Below, piece by piece: positions 35,944-50,533 of a stretch of DNA of 64,000 nt. This DNA is from Nocardia brasiliensis IFM 10847. GTDB taxonomy: Bacteria > Actinomycetota > Actinomycetes > Mycobacteriales > Mycobacteriaceae. The notes beneath the pieces are model-generated. The model ran no database searches. It saw nothing but the letters and a program-made list of their open reading frames with translations, and was not told the DNA's origin. How positions within the stretch are numbered: position 1 is the first letter of the stretch; every line of letters starts with the position of its first letter. The stretch covers positions 24,842 through 88,841 of the forward strand of contig NZ_BAUA01000153.1 of the NCBI RefSeq assembly GCF_000710915.1, in the 5' to 3' direction. A program made the position numbers and the translations under genes.

Positions 35944-36025
35944 GGTTCGCTCCCTTATCGAGCGTGGGCGAATGGAATTCCGCGGCACTGCGAGCGCGAC
36001 GCCGCCGATCCGCTACGAATCCGGA

Positions 36026-36736
36026 TCAGGCGAGTCCGATCTTCGCGATGGCGTCACCGGTCGGCTTCGGTGAACCGGCGGCCGGTTCGTCGGTGACGGC
36101 CAGGACGTCGACGGCGTCGAAGCGCGTCACCACCGCCGGACCGCTGGGCAGCTCGGTCATCACACCGACCGAGCGCGTCGCCCCGTCGGTGGCGACCAGC
36201 CACATCTGATAGGAACGCCCCGGCGCGGGCGCGGGTACGTCCTCGAAAGACGCTGTGGCGGCTCCGATTCCGGCTGAAGTGTGCACGACGAGCCGACCAC
36301 CCCCGGCGACCGGCGCGGACCGGGTCAGCACGTCCGGCTGGGCGAGCACCACTTGCGCGGTGATCCCGGTGGGCGGGGCCGTGCTGTTGCGGTACACCAC
36401 CGCACCCGCACCGATCGCGACGACCACGGCGGCGGCCGCCGCCACCCAGCGCAGCCGCCCGATCCCCTGCTTGGCCGGTGCACCGGCGGAGGTGTCCAGT
36501 GCCCGCAGCAACGTCGCCTCCAGCGTCGGCGGCGGCGCCGTGGCATCGAGTACGGTCAACGCCGCCAACGTTTCCCGCACCCCGGACACGATCGTGGCGA
36601 AGGCGGCGGCGACGGCCGGGTCGGCGTCGCGCAGCCGGTGCTCGATGCTGCGCCGCTCGAGCTCGGCGACCGCGTCCATGGCGTACGGGTAGGCCAGATC
36701 GAGCAGATCCCCGCCGGACCGCTCGGTGTCGTTCAT
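36026..36736 (-). CDS. rskA: Anti-sigma-K factor RskA
   Basis: This 236-residue protein has an N-terminal cytoplasmic anti-sigma domain (LLDLAYPYAMDAVAELERR), a transmembrane helix near residues 97-116 (VAAAAAVVVAIGAGAVVY) and a C-terminal extracytoplasmic RskA domain (APAPGRSYQMWLVATDG, VMTELPSGPAVVTRF). RskA holds SigK inactive until regulated proteolysis releases it. Its start overlaps the sigK stop by four bases, the classic sigma/anti-sigma coupling. Downstream lies the molybdopterin oxidoreductase gene, a likely regulon member. Confidence 0.9.
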   Translation of the reverse strand: MNDTERSGGDLLDLAYPYAMDAVAELERRSIEHRLRDADPAVAAAFATIVSGVRETLAALTVLDATAPPPTLEATLLRALDTSAGAPAKQGIGRLRWVAAAAAVVVAIGAGAVVYRNSTAPPTGITAQVVLAQPDVLTRSAPVAGGGRLVVHTSAGIGAATASFEDVPAPAPGRSYQMWLVATDGATRSVGVMTELPSGPAVVTRFDAVDVLAVTDEPAAGSPKPTGDAIAKIGLA

Positions 36737-37386
36737 CGGGTATCACTCCCTGTCAGGCAATTCTCCAGCCGCTTCAATCCGTCCCGGATCCGGCTCTTGA
36801 CGGTGGGCAGCGGCACCGCCAGGTGGTCGGCCACCTCGCTGTAGGTGCGGCCGCTGTAGTAGGCCAGTGCGACGGCCTGGCGCTGGATCTCGGTCAGCGT
36901 GTCCAGGCAGTCCAGCACCGACTGTTCGTCGAAGCGCTGCCCGACCTCCTCGGCGACGACATCGTGGTCGCGGCCCAGATGTGCTTGGCCGTAAGCGATG
37001 TCGCGGGTGGCGGCGGACTGTTCCCGGCGCACCCGGTCCACCGCCCGCCGGTGGGTCAGCATCATCAGCCAACCCATCGGACTGGACAGCTTGCGGTCGT
37101 ACCCCGCCGCCAGCGACCAGACCTGCAGGTACACCTCCTGGGTGATCTCCTCGGCCGCGGCGTGGCTGCGCAGGATGCGCAGCGCCAGGCCGAACACCCG
37201 GTGGCTGGTCGCCCGATAGAACTCGGTGAACGCGTCTCGATCACCGGACGCCACCGCGTCCAGCAGCCCGAGCAGCCGCCGGGTCAGCGCCGCTTCCTCG
37301 GGATCGACCCGTGGCGGACAGGACGGTCCGCCGTCGCCACCGGTGCGGCGCAGGCGGATCGCGGTGAGCTTCGGTTCCTCCGGCAT
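36733..37386 (-). CDS. sigK: ECF RNA polymerase sigma factor SigK
   Basis: This 217-residue ECF sigma factor has region 2 (FTEFYRATSHRVFGLALRIL, EEITQEVYLQVW) and region 4 (RQAVALAYYSGRTYSEVADH, PTVKSRIRDGLKRLE). The match to SigK rests on these together with the rskA gene and the nearby fasciclin lipoprotein and molybdoenzyme, which in mycobacteria are SigK-linked. ATG 37386 has GGGGAGGT upstream; the open frame continues to 37479 without similarity. It directs RNA polymerase to a small set of envelope-protein promoters. Confidence 0.9.
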   Translation of the reverse strand: MPEEPKLTAIRLRRTGGDGGPSCPPRVDPEEAALTRRLLGLLDAVASGDRDAFTEFYRATSHRVFGLALRILRSHAAAEEITQEVYLQVWSLAAGYDRKLSSPMGWLMMLTHRRAVDRVRREQSAATRDIAYGQAHLGRDHDVVAEEVGQRFDEQSVLDCLDTLTEIQRQAVALAYYSGRTYSEVADHLAVPLPTVKSRIRDGLKRLENCLTGSDTR

Positions 37387-37498
37387 GGTCACCTCCCCGT
37401 TCCACCGCAGGCGAGGGCGAACAGGGTAGGGATCTGCGACAGCAACACGTCGAGCTCGACTCCTGAGGGGAGGGACCATTGGCGGACAGTGGAGCAGA

Positions 37499-38137
37499 TC
37501 AGGCAGCGGGCGGCATGAGCACGGTATCGATCATGTACACAGTGGCATTGGCGGTCTTGACGCCGCCGCAGATCACCGACGCGTTGCCGACCTTGATGTC
37601 GTCACCGTTGCGCGCGACCGTCACGGTATCGCCCTGGACGGTCTTGTGCGTGCCCGCGATGCGATCCGGACCGACCTGGCCCGGCACCACGTGATAGGTG
37701 AGGATCTTGGTGAGCGTGGCCGAGTCGGTCTTCAGCGAATCCACCGTGGCCGGATCGATTTTCGCGAACGCCGCGTCGACCGGGGCGAACACCGTGAACT
37801 GGCCGCCGTTGAGCGTATCGACCAGATTCACCTGCGGGTTGAGTTTGCCGGATACCGCCGCGACCAGCGTGGTCAGCAGCGGATTGTGCGAGGCCGCGGT
37901 CGCCACCGGGTCCTGCGCCATCCCGCTGACCGAACCCGCACCGGTCGGCACCTGCTGGGCGTAGGCCGCGCAGCCAGGGCCGACCAGATCGCCCGCGGCG
38001 GCCGCGGACGTCGTCATCGCCGCCGAGGACGAGGGCTCGGCAGCCGTATCGGACTTGTCGGACGAGCAGGCCGACGCGCCGGCCAGCGCCGCGCCGAGCA
38101 CCATCGCTGCCACGACCGAACGTCGCATAACTGTCAT
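37499..38137 (-). CDS. Fasciclin-domain lipoprotein (MPT83/MPT70-like)
   Basis: The 212-residue precursor has a lipoprotein signal peptide with lipobox (AALAGASAC), a low-complexity Ser/Ala linker and one fasciclin (FAS1) domain (NLVDTLNGGQFTVFAPVDAA, ILTYHVVPGQV, TANATVYMIDTVLMPP). It is closely like mycobacterial MPT83/MPT70, SigK-controlled surface proteins. Its place directly upstream of sigK-rskA on the same strand agrees with SigK control. Two starts three codons apart are possible (38137 or 38128). The 112-base gap to sigK leaves room for a separate sigK promoter. Confidence 0.92.
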   Translation of the reverse strand: MTVMRRSVVAAMVLGAALAGASACSSDKSDTAAEPSSSAAMTTSAAAAGDLVGPGCAAYAQQVPTGAGSVSGMAQDPVATAASHNPLLTTLVAAVSGKLNPQVNLVDTLNGGQFTVFAPVDAAFAKIDPATVDSLKTDSATLTKILTYHVVPGQVGPDRIAGTHKTVQGDTVTVARNGDDIKVGNASVICGGVKTANATVYMIDTVLMPPAA

Positions 38138-38273
38138 CGTTGTCTTTCGCTTCCGTCGAGACGGCTCGCAGCCGTGCTGGGGAGTGGACGGAACGGAATT
38201 CGCCTGGCCGACAGCGGCGGATGGGTCGAGTTCGGAGGCAATTTTCGGCGAGCGGTGGAGTAGCCGGACAAGC

Positions 38274-38313
38274 GCGTCCGGCCCGGCGGAATGAGCTCCA
38301 CCGGGCCGGACGC
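38274..38313 (-). terminator. Strong hairpin after the giant carboxylase gene
   Basis: A perfect 13-bp inverted repeat (GCGTCCGGCCCGG / CCGGGCCGGACGC) with a 14-base loop lies 25 bases past the carboxylase stop. There is no U-tract. The position and strength suggest a transcription terminator of the GC-rich, tail-less kind frequent in actinobacteria, separating the carboxylase from the fasciclin gene. Confidence 0.55.
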
Positions 38314-38337
38314 CGAGGCTATGCGCTACCGCCGAGC

Positions 38338-43821
<5,484 letters not shown>

Positions 43822-44061
43822 TCGACAAGTCCCTTCCTCTTCGTAGCGCCGGCACGGTCGGCCAACGGTCTTCGCGGCTCGGATCCCCGTGCTGTGCAGC
43901 TTATTCTGCGATGCGTACGCACGGCTCGCCGTGTGTGTTCGCATGCGCGATCGGTCGATGCAAGAAACGCAGGGGTGCAAAGGTTTCGGACCATAACATG
44001 CGAAGACACCACCAAACCCCCCTTCATTCTTATTACCCGCTGGTACGCGCGCGTTACACCA

Positions 44062-44691
44062 TCAGGTGGGTGGCGCGATCTTCGCGATCGAGACCGCGCC
44101 CGCCCCGGCGGTCACGGTGACGAACTGGCGATATGTGCGCACCGCGGCGTCGGGACGGACCTCGGTGATCACCACGTCGAAGCGGCCGTCGGCCATCGGC
44201 GTGATCATCACGCAATGCTGCGTACCCGCCGGTACGGACCGGATGCCCGCGTCGATCACCGACACCGGCGGCACCGCGGCATCGGGCGTGGTCACCGCCC
44301 GCGCATCGGACCCGGACCGGGCCACGTAGTAGGCGTACTGGAACGCGAGGATCACGTCCGGTCCCGACGCGGTCGAACCGCTGCCGTTGCCGCGCACCAG
44401 TTGGTCGCCGCGGGTCGGCTGACAGCCGGGACCGCCGCCGAGCACCGGATCGGCGTAGGTGGCCGACTGACGCGGCGCACCGGCCTCCGCGGTGTACACG
44501 AGCACCACCGCGACCGCGGCCATCGATCCGGCCAGCGCGACGGTGCCGACCAACCAGGGCCGGCGCGTGCGGTAGGCGTGCCAGCGCTGCGGCCGCGGCG
44601 GAGGAATCATCCCCGGCCACAGCGGCACGGCAGCGCGACCTCTGCCGCGACGTGCGGCGATGTGCCCCCCGGACATGTTCGACGACGACAT
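44062..44691 (-). CDS. Uncharacterised membrane-anchored protein
   Basis: The 209-residue protein has a basic, proline-rich cytoplasmic start, one transmembrane helix at about residues 47-67 (LVGTVALAGSMAAVAVVLVY) and an extracytoplasmic domain with two cysteines (GPGCQPT and TQHCVMI) likely to form a disulfide. The C-terminal half (VILAFQYAYYVARSG, PDAAVRTYRQFVTV) resembles a family of secreted-domain proteins common in nocardiae without known function. It is encoded between the giant carboxylase and the SARP gene; neither 240-base nor 170-base flank shows anything else. Confidence 0.7.
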   Translation of the reverse strand: MSSSNMSGGHIAARRGRGRAAVPLWPGMIPPPRPQRWHAYRTRRPWLVGTVALAGSMAAVAVVLVYTAEAGAPRQSATYADPVLGGGPGCQPTRGDQLVRGNGSGSTASGPDVILAFQYAYYVARSGSDARAVTTPDAAVPPVSVIDAGIRSVPAGTQHCVMITPMADGRFDVVITEVRPDAAVRTYRQFVTVTAGAGAVSIAKIAPPT

Positions 44692-44865
44692 GACCGCCGC
44701 ACCCCCTTACCGGTGCCTGTTCAGCGCAGCCGGGCACCCCTCAATGCCGTTGCGCAGTAACAACATTGCACACCCGTGCGAGTCGCGCCCGGCGAATCGC
44801 CAAGAGAGACCGCGCGGTCCGCGCACGAGCGGCGTCGCGGACCGGTTCGTTCCTGCCGGACGGCA

Positions 44866-47748
44866 CTAGCCGAGCAATTGCTCGTGCACCTGTCCCAGCC
44901 GGTCGACGTAACGGCGCCAACCGAAACCACCGCGCGCGTAATCCGCCAGCGTCCGTTCCACCAGATCCCTTGCCGTGCGCCGGTTTCCCTCGGCCAGCGC
45001 CAACGCGGCCGAGATCGCGCGCGCCGCGAACCAGCTGGTGCGGCCCGGCTCGGTTTCGCCGTAGACCCGTTCGAGCAGCGTGCGCGCCTCGCTCAGCGCG
45101 CCCTGGGCGATGAGCACGTCGGCCAGATCGATATCGGCGACACTGACCTCGATACCCATGTGCGACAACGCCATTCGACAGTGCGACTCGGCGCTGTCCA
45201 GGCGGCCCGCGGCGAGTTCCACGCCGCCCCTGACCTGTTCGGTGAAAGCCAGCATGTGCCGGTCGTCGAGCCTGCGGCTGTAGTCGTCGGCCTCGGCGGC
45301 CACCTCGAGCGCCTCGTCGAACCGGCCGAGATCGAACAGCGCCCGCGCCTGGTTCGCCAGGCCGCGCGCGAGCCCCAATTCGTCGCCGAGCGCCCGATCG
45401 TATTCGGTAGCGCGGCGGTAGCTTTCGAGCGCGTCCTCGGCTAGCCCGGCGAACAGCTGTGCCGAGCCGCAGGCGTCCGCGCTCGCCGAGGCGCCCTGCA
45501 CATAGTGCATCTCCTCGGCGCGCGCCTCGGCGGCCTGCAACGCTTCGATCGCGCTGCGATAGCGTCCGCGCTCGACGTCGATACAGCCGCGGTTGTAGTC
45601 GATCTGCAAGACCTGCTTGGGTGCCGCGGGATCGACCAGCTCGGCCGCCTCGGCCAGCAACTCCGCGGCCCGGTCCAGCTTGCCGAGCATGATCGCATGG
45701 AACGACCAGCAGGTCAGCGCCCGCACCCGATGCTCGGACCGGGCGTCGACAGTGTCGATCAACGCCTCGAAATGCCGGTTGGCCTCGCTGTACCAGGCCC
45801 GCGCGTTCCACGCCTGATGCATGGTGATCGCCAGGCGCAGCCCGGTTTCGGCGTGCGCGGTCCCCGGCGCGCGGGTCATGGCGGCGAGGATGTTGGGCCA
45901 CTCGGCGAAGATCGCGGCGACGCTGGCGGCGGAGCTGAATCCGTCCCGGCTCTCGACCGCGCAGGCATGATCGAGGCACCACATCGCGTGCCTGCGGTGC
46001 AGTTCGGCCGTTTCACCCGCGGCGGTGAGCCGGTGCGCGGCATGGTCACGCACCGTCTCCAGCAGCACATAGCGGCGGTAGTCGCCGTCGGTCAGCACCG
46101 TGAGCAGGCTGCGCCGCGCCAGTTCCGCGAGCACGTCGGCGACCGCCGCACCGCCGAGTTCTGCTGCGGGAACGATGGATTCGATGGCCTCGGGGGCGAA
46201 TCCGCCGACGAAGACCGAGCTGCGGCGCAGCACCGTGCGCGCGGGCGCGTCGAGCAGCTCGTAGCTCCAATCGAGCGCGGCGCGCAGGCTGGCGTGCCGG
46301 CCCGCCGCGGCATCGGGGCGGCCGCCGACGAGCAGGCGTACCCGGTCGTCGATCCGGTCCGACAGTTGCGCGACGGTCAGCGTTCTGGTGAGACCGGCGG
46401 CGAGTTCGATGCCGAGCGGCAGCCATTCGACGGCCGCGCAGATGCGCAGCATCGCGTCGCGGTCCGGCTCGGCCAGCGCGCCGTCGACGCGTTCGGCGAA
46501 CAGCTCCACCGCCGGTCGGCGATCCAGCGCGCCGACGGGCATGACCTGCTCGTCCGGATGATCGAGCGCGCGCTGCGAGGTGACCAGCACCGACACCCGG
46601 TGCGCCAGCAACGCGTCGACGGTCGAAACGACTTCGGCGAGTAAGTGTTCCGCGTTGTCTAGGACCACCAGCGCGTCGGCCAGACCGGGGGCCAGGTCGG
46701 CGAGTTCGGCACCCGGCACCGCGTCCATATCCGCCGCCGCGGCGAGGGCGGGCGCGATCCCCGCGCCCTGCGGCAGCGCCGCCAGCTCGACGAACACCAC
46801 CGCGCGATCGGTACGGGCCACCACACGAGCGGCCTCCAACGCGAGCCGGGACTTGCCGCTGCCCGCCGCTCCGACCAGCGTGACCAGTCCGGCGTCCGCC
46901 ACCCGGCCGACCAACTCGGCCAGCTCGTCCGCACGGCCGAGAAACGACGTGTCCGGACCGGGAAGGCCGCTGCCCCAGCGCCTTTCGTCTGCCTCCTGGG
47001 CGGTGGGCAAGCGCAGGGCCGGATCGTGTCGCAGCATTCGATCGCGCAGCTCGATGGTCTCCGGTTCCGGCTCGACGCCGAGTTCCTCCGCCAGAGCGCC
47101 CCGCAGCCGATCCAGCACCGCCAGCGCCTCCGGCTGGCGGCCGGTGCGATACAGCGCCAGCGCCGCGAGCCGGTGCAGCGGCTCGTGCAACGGATGCGCG
47201 CCGGTCAGCCGGGACAGCTCGAGCACGGTCTCGGCCGCGCCGTCGGCGGCCAGCGCGGCCTCGATCCGCGTGATCACCAGGTCGAGCCGCCGCCGCTCCA
47301 GCCGGTCCGCTTCGAAATCCGCGAACGGCACCCCGCGCAGGTCGGCCAGGGCCGCGCCGCGCCACCACTGCAACGCCTCGGCGGCCGCCGCGCGCACCTG
47401 CGCGGTCCGGCCGGCCCGCTGCGCCACGGCGATCCGCTCGGCGGCCGCCGTCACCGCGGTCAGGTCGGTGACGGTCGCGGTGGTGGAGTAGCCGGTGGCC
47501 GAACGCACGAGCAGACCGGCATGCGGACCCAGGGCGCCGCGCAACCGTGACATCAACGACCACAGCCGCTCGACGGGCCGGCCGCCGCCGTCCTCGCCCC
47601 ACAGATCCGCCACCAGCGTGGCATCGGCGATCACGGCGCCGCGCCCCAGCGCGAGCCGCACCAGCGCCGCGCGTTCGAGCGGCCGATCGATGACGATCTC
47701 GCGATCGCCGTCCCGGACGAGCACCGGGCCGAGCACCAGGATCTCCAT
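44866..47748 (-). CDS. Large SARP/AfsR-like transcriptional regulator with ATPase and TPR domains
   Basis: This 960-residue protein begins with an OmpR-type winged helix (residues 1-90, RPLERAALVRLALGRG) and a BTAD domain (to about 240, HEPLHRLAALALYRTGRQPE, EELGVEPEPETIEL). An NB-ARC-like ATPase follows with the P-loop VGAAGSGKSRLAL and LVVLDNAEHLL. The rest (residues 590-960) is TPR-like repeats. AfsR/SARP regulators commonly activate antibiotic clusters. It lies 11 kb from the cluster, so a direct link is plausible but not shown. ATG 47748 follows no strong ribosome-binding site. Confidence 0.9.
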   Translation of the reverse strand: MEILVLGPVLVRDGDREIVIDRPLERAALVRLALGRGAVIADATLVADLWGEDGGGRPVERLWSLMSRLRGALGPHAGLLVRSATGYSTTATVTDLTAVTAAAERIAVAQRAGRTAQVRAAAAEALQWWRGAALADLRGVPFADFEADRLERRRLDLVITRIEAALAADGAAETVLELSRLTGAHPLHEPLHRLAALALYRTGRQPEALAVLDRLRGALAEELGVEPEPETIELRDRMLRHDPALRLPTAQEADERRWGSGLPGPDTSFLGRADELAELVGRVADAGLVTLVGAAGSGKSRLALEAARVVARTDRAVVFVELAALPQGAGIAPALAAAADMDAVPGAELADLAPGLADALVVLDNAEHLLAEVVSTVDALLAHRVSVLVTSQRALDHPDEQVMPVGALDRRPAVELFAERVDGALAEPDRDAMLRICAAVEWLPLGIELAAGLTRTLTVAQLSDRIDDRVRLLVGGRPDAAAGRHASLRAALDWSYELLDAPARTVLRRSSVFVGGFAPEAIESIVPAAELGGAAVADVLAELARRSLLTVLTDGDYRRYVLLETVRDHAAHRLTAAGETAELHRRHAMWCLDHACAVESRDGFSSAASVAAIFAEWPNILAAMTRAPGTAHAETGLRLAITMHQAWNARAWYSEANRHFEALIDTVDARSEHRVRALTCWSFHAIMLGKLDRAAELLAEAAELVDPAAPKQVLQIDYNRGCIDVERGRYRSAIEALQAAEARAEEMHYVQGASASADACGSAQLFAGLAEDALESYRRATEYDRALGDELGLARGLANQARALFDLGRFDEALEVAAEADDYSRRLDDRHMLAFTEQVRGGVELAAGRLDSAESHCRMALSHMGIEVSVADIDLADVLIAQGALSEARTLLERVYGETEPGRTSWFAARAISAALALAEGNRRTARDLVERTLADYARGGFGWRRYVDRLGQVHEQLLG

Positions 47749-48128
47749 ACGCTGCGCCGCGCCGGCCGCGGCCCCAGCGGAACCGTTGCCGCGCTTCCCC
47801 TTTCGACGTCCGCCGAGCGAAATGCCGGTACCCGGGATGGTACGCGCGATCGACGCACCCGCCGAAGAACGCCCCGCGGTGCTCGTGCGGCCGCACCGCG
47901 GATCCCCTCCACCGCATTCTCCGGCGGGAACGCCCCCGAAAGCAGGCCGATGCCGCCTGCGTGATCCAGGTTGCCGGGCCGACCTTTCCGCGGCGTTTCA
48001 CCCGCGTCTCATCGCCGCGGGCGCACCACGGCATTCCTCTGGCCGGGCGCGCGTGAGCCGGCGATCCCACCTAAGGTTGGGCACGACACGCGGAGCGGCG
48101 CCCGGCTGTGGCCGGTGGCAGGAGCGAA
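47749..48128. promoter_or_regulatory. Divergent intergenic region, 380 bases
   Basis: This gap separates the SARP gene (minus) and the SGNH hydrolase gene (plus). It must contain two divergent promoters. The left part is GC-rich without a gene; an AGGAG at 48120-48124 is the ribosome-binding site of the hydrolase. I see no clear palindrome or repeat. Confidence 0.4.
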
Positions 48129-48962
48129 ATGAGCGCGGTACGGGACAACAGCGGCGGGCCCCAGGCGGCTACGGCGGCCTGGCGTGGCAAGCGATATGTG
48201 GCGCTGGGCAGTTCATACGCCTCGGGGCCGGGTATCGCGCCGCGGGTGCCGGGCACGCCGCGGCTGGCCGGGCGGTCACAACGCGACTACCCCCACCTCG
48301 TGGCCGCCGCCGCCGGGCTGTCGCTCACCGATGTCACCAGCAGCGGAGCGACCTGCGAGCACATCCTGCACGCACGGCAGTTCCGGCAACCGCCGCAGCT
48401 CGCCGCCGTCACGTCCGAGACCGACCTGGTCACCGTCACGATCGGCGGCAACGACATCGGTTTGACGCCGTACCTGATCGCCCGGCGCCTGCCGCGCCCG
48501 CTGCTGCTGTTCCCGCCGCTGGCCCACCTGGGCGACGCGCGCGCCGTCCGGCGGCGATTGCCGACGGTCGAGGATCGAATCGCCGCGGTGCTGCACGCGA
48601 TTCGGGAACGCGTACCCGAGGCCACGATTCTGGTGGTCAATTATCTTTCGGTGCTCGGACGGCGCGCGCCCACCGATTCGACGGTCGATCGCCACTATCG
48701 CGCGTTCGCCGAATCCCTTGCCGCGCATACCGCCGCGGCCGCCGAGCACTTCGGCGCCGAACTGATCGACGTGCGCACACCGAGTCTGGACCATGCCGCC
48801 GATTCGGCCGACCCGTGGACCGTGGACTTCTACTTTCCTTGGCCGGGAAAGACTTACGACGGTGCACCGTGCCATCCGACGGCGGCGGGGATGGCCGCGG
48901 TCGCCGACCTCGTCGTCGAACGGCTCGCGGCGCTGTCCCCCGCCGATCGCTCGCGTCCCTGA
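48129..48962 (+). CDS. SGNH/GDSL-family hydrolase
   Basis: The 277-residue protein has the SGNH blocks: block I VALGSSYASGPG with the nucleophilic Ser, the block II Gly (VTSSGATCEHI), block III GGNDIG, and block V DGAPCHPTAAG with catalytic His. It likely cleaves ester bonds in lipids or glycans. There is no clear signal peptide, so it may be cytoplasmic. ATG 48129 is favoured by its AGGAG; GTG 48108 is possible. It converges with the ABA4-like gene, leaving only 18 bases between the two ends. Confidence 0.9.
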   Translation: MSAVRDNSGGPQAATAAWRGKRYVALGSSYASGPGIAPRVPGTPRLAGRSQRDYPHLVAAAAGLSLTDVTSSGATCEHILHARQFRQPPQLAAVTSETDLVTVTIGGNDIGLTPYLIARRLPRPLLLFPPLAHLGDARAVRRRLPTVEDRIAAVLHAIRERVPEATILVVNYLSVLGRRAPTDSTVDRHYRAFAESLAAHTAAAAEHFGAELIDVRTPSLDHAADSADPWTVDFYFPWPGKTYDGAPCHPTAAGMAAVADLVVERLAALSPADRSRP

Positions 48963-48980
48963 TTTCGCGGCTCGCCGCAG

Positions 48981-49421
48981 TCACGGCCTCGCGCCGACCT
49001 CGGCTCTCGGCGCGCGAAAAGCCCGCACGAGCAGGTAAAGCAGCACACCGAGCGGCGCGAGCATGATCGTGAACACCAGCAGCGGGCTGATCAGCAGCGC
49101 GGGCAGATCCCGCTTTCGGCTGTCCAGGAAGATCCAGCGCCCCAGGAACAGGTCGAACGCGATGAAATGCGCCCAGGCGGCCGCCGCGCCGGCACTGCCC
49201 CCGAGCAAGACCTGCATTCCGGCCAGGTCCGCCCCGGACACGGCCGACCACACCGTCGCGAAGTCCGGCAGCACGACGACCGCGTAGATCAGCATCGGCG
49301 GTACACAGATCAGCGGGGAGGCGACGATGGCGGACGTCCGCCGCCACCACGGGGCGAGGATCATCAACGCCCAGAACGGGGCGGCGGTGTAGAACGTGAG
49401 GTCGAACAGGAAGCTGGTCAT
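48981..49421 (-). CDS. ABA4-like membrane protein (DUF4281)
   Basis: This 146-residue membrane protein has four predicted helices. It resembles the ABA4-like/DUF4281 family (SFLFDLTFYTAAPFWALMIL, AAAAWAHFIAFDLFLGRWIF, LAPLGVLLYLL). In plants ABA4 is needed for neoxanthin; the bacterial role is unknown. The start overlaps the stop of the upstream membrane protein gene (ATGA), so the two form an operon, likely under the adjacent MerR regulator. Confidence 0.8.
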   Translation of the reverse strand: MTSFLFDLTFYTAAPFWALMILAPWWRRTSAIVASPLICVPPMLIYAVVVLPDFATVWSAVSGADLAGMQVLLGGSAGAAAAWAHFIAFDLFLGRWIFLDSRKRDLPALLISPLLVFTIMLAPLGVLLYLLVRAFRAPRAEVGARP

Positions 49422-50404
49422 CGGACACCGCCGGTCGAGACCAGGGCCGGTGCGGCCGGTTTCGGCGGTACCGCACCGCGCAGCACCACCACGACCGAAG
49501 CTGTTACGGCGAGCGCGATCACGCCGAAGGCGAGCAGGGTCAGCGTGTCCGGATGCACCACCGACTGGCCGCGCAGGGCCTGCCAGGTGAGCACCGCGAG
49601 CAGCGCCGCGTAGGCCACACCGACCACCACCATGACGCCGCGTCGCGCCGACACCGCACGCAGCGCGGGCAGGCGCCGGGCCGCGAGTTCCACCGCGATC
49701 AACACCAGCGGAATCACTTGCAGCGCATGCATGCCCAGGAAATGCGGGATACGCAGATCGCCGCCCTCGGTACTCCAGCCGAGGATCGGCAGGCCCGGAC
49801 CGCCGTCGGCGAGGCCGACGGTATGCGCGCCGCGGATCGAGCCGCCGCTGTCGAGTTGAGCCCGGGTCGGCTGGGTCATCAGCATGCCGAGGGCCGCGCC
49901 GATCACGGAAAGTACTGCGCCGGAACGGATCGCGAAGTCACGGGCGCGATCGTGCGCGGGGCTGCGGAACAGCGCTGCGGCGGCCAGCACGGTGGCCAGC
50001 CAGACCACGATGATGGTCGAGCCCATCGCCGACCACAGCGCGCCGTTGAGCGGGGTGGTGAAGTTGAAGTGACTGGTGGTGCCCCGGACGATCTGGATCA
50101 CGATGATCACCAGTTCGACGCCGAGGCCGATCGCGGCGACGGTGCCCGCCCACCACGCGGCCCGCCGCCAGGCGGTGAGCTGGTCGATCAGCCAGGCCCA
50201 GGTCACGGCGTAGATCAGGGTGGAGAGCGCGAATTTCACCGCCTTGGTCCAGATCGGCAGGCCGGTGAGCACGCGGTCGTCCACGATCATCCCGCCGATC
50301 GCGAAGACGGTCAGGACCGCCATCGCGGCGGCGAGCAGGAGTAGCGGGCGATGCCAGTGCAGGAAGACGAGACGTCCGGCAGCGGGCCGGTATGCGGAGG
50401 TCAT
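49418..50404 (-). CDS. Multi-pass membrane protein of unknown function
   Basis: This 328-residue protein has about eight predicted membrane helices (LLLLAAAMAVLTVFAIGGMI, VKFALSTLIYAVTWAWLI, VVWLATVLAAAALF and others). A polar loop (GWSTEGGDLRIPHFLGMHAL) with a histidine is conserved in related actinobacterial proteins of unknown function. ATG 50404 lies 48 bases from a perfect palindrome that fits a MerR-type operator. It overlaps the ABA4-like gene by four bases. No function can be assigned. Confidence 0.75.
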   Translation of the reverse strand: MTSAYRPAAGRLVFLHWHRPLLLLAAAMAVLTVFAIGGMIVDDRVLTGLPIWTKAVKFALSTLIYAVTWAWLIDQLTAWRRAAWWAGTVAAIGLGVELVIIVIQIVRGTTSHFNFTTPLNGALWSAMGSTIIVVWLATVLAAAALFRSPAHDRARDFAIRSGAVLSVIGAALGMLMTQPTRAQLDSGGSIRGAHTVGLADGGPGLPILGWSTEGGDLRIPHFLGMHALQVIPLVLIAVELAARRLPALRAVSARRGVMVVVGVAYAALLAVLTWQALRGQSVVHPDTLTLLAFGVIALAVTASVVVVLRGAVPPKPAAPALVSTGGVR

Positions 50405-50451
50405 GGGTTCTGCTTTCGACGAGCCATGCGGACAGTGCGGAGTACTGCTAT

Positions 50452-50468
50452 CGATAGTTGTACTATCG
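50452..50468. promoter_or_regulatory. Perfect palindrome in the MerR/membrane-operon intergenic region
   Basis: The 17-bp CGATAGTTGTACTATCG is a 7-bp perfect inverted repeat with a 3-base centre. It lies between the divergent MerR gene and the membrane operon. A related half-site, GATAGCTGTACTT, occurs at 50481-50493. MerR regulators bind such dyads within a stretched promoter spacer, so this is a likely operator for one or both transcripts. Confidence 0.6.
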
Positions 50469-50533
50469 GTGCTGATTATGGATAGCTGTACTTCCCACTG
50501 TCAATAGGCCCGACCCGAGAGCAGGAGTCGCAC

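Noticed and set aside
35970..38201. Shared GAA(C/T)GGAATTC motif upstream of the fasciclin and molybdoenzyme genes as a SigK promoter element
   Set aside because: The two copies (38191-38201 and 35970-35980) lie at different distances from their start codons and do not match the SigK promoter elements I recall from mycobacteria; chance similarity around a palindrome is likely.
46046..48070. A 674-codon open frame on the minus strand overlapping the SARP gene
   Set aside because: It lies in another frame of a gene with clear winged-helix, BTAD and ATPase motifs; its Arg/Gly-rich translation is typical of a shadow frame.
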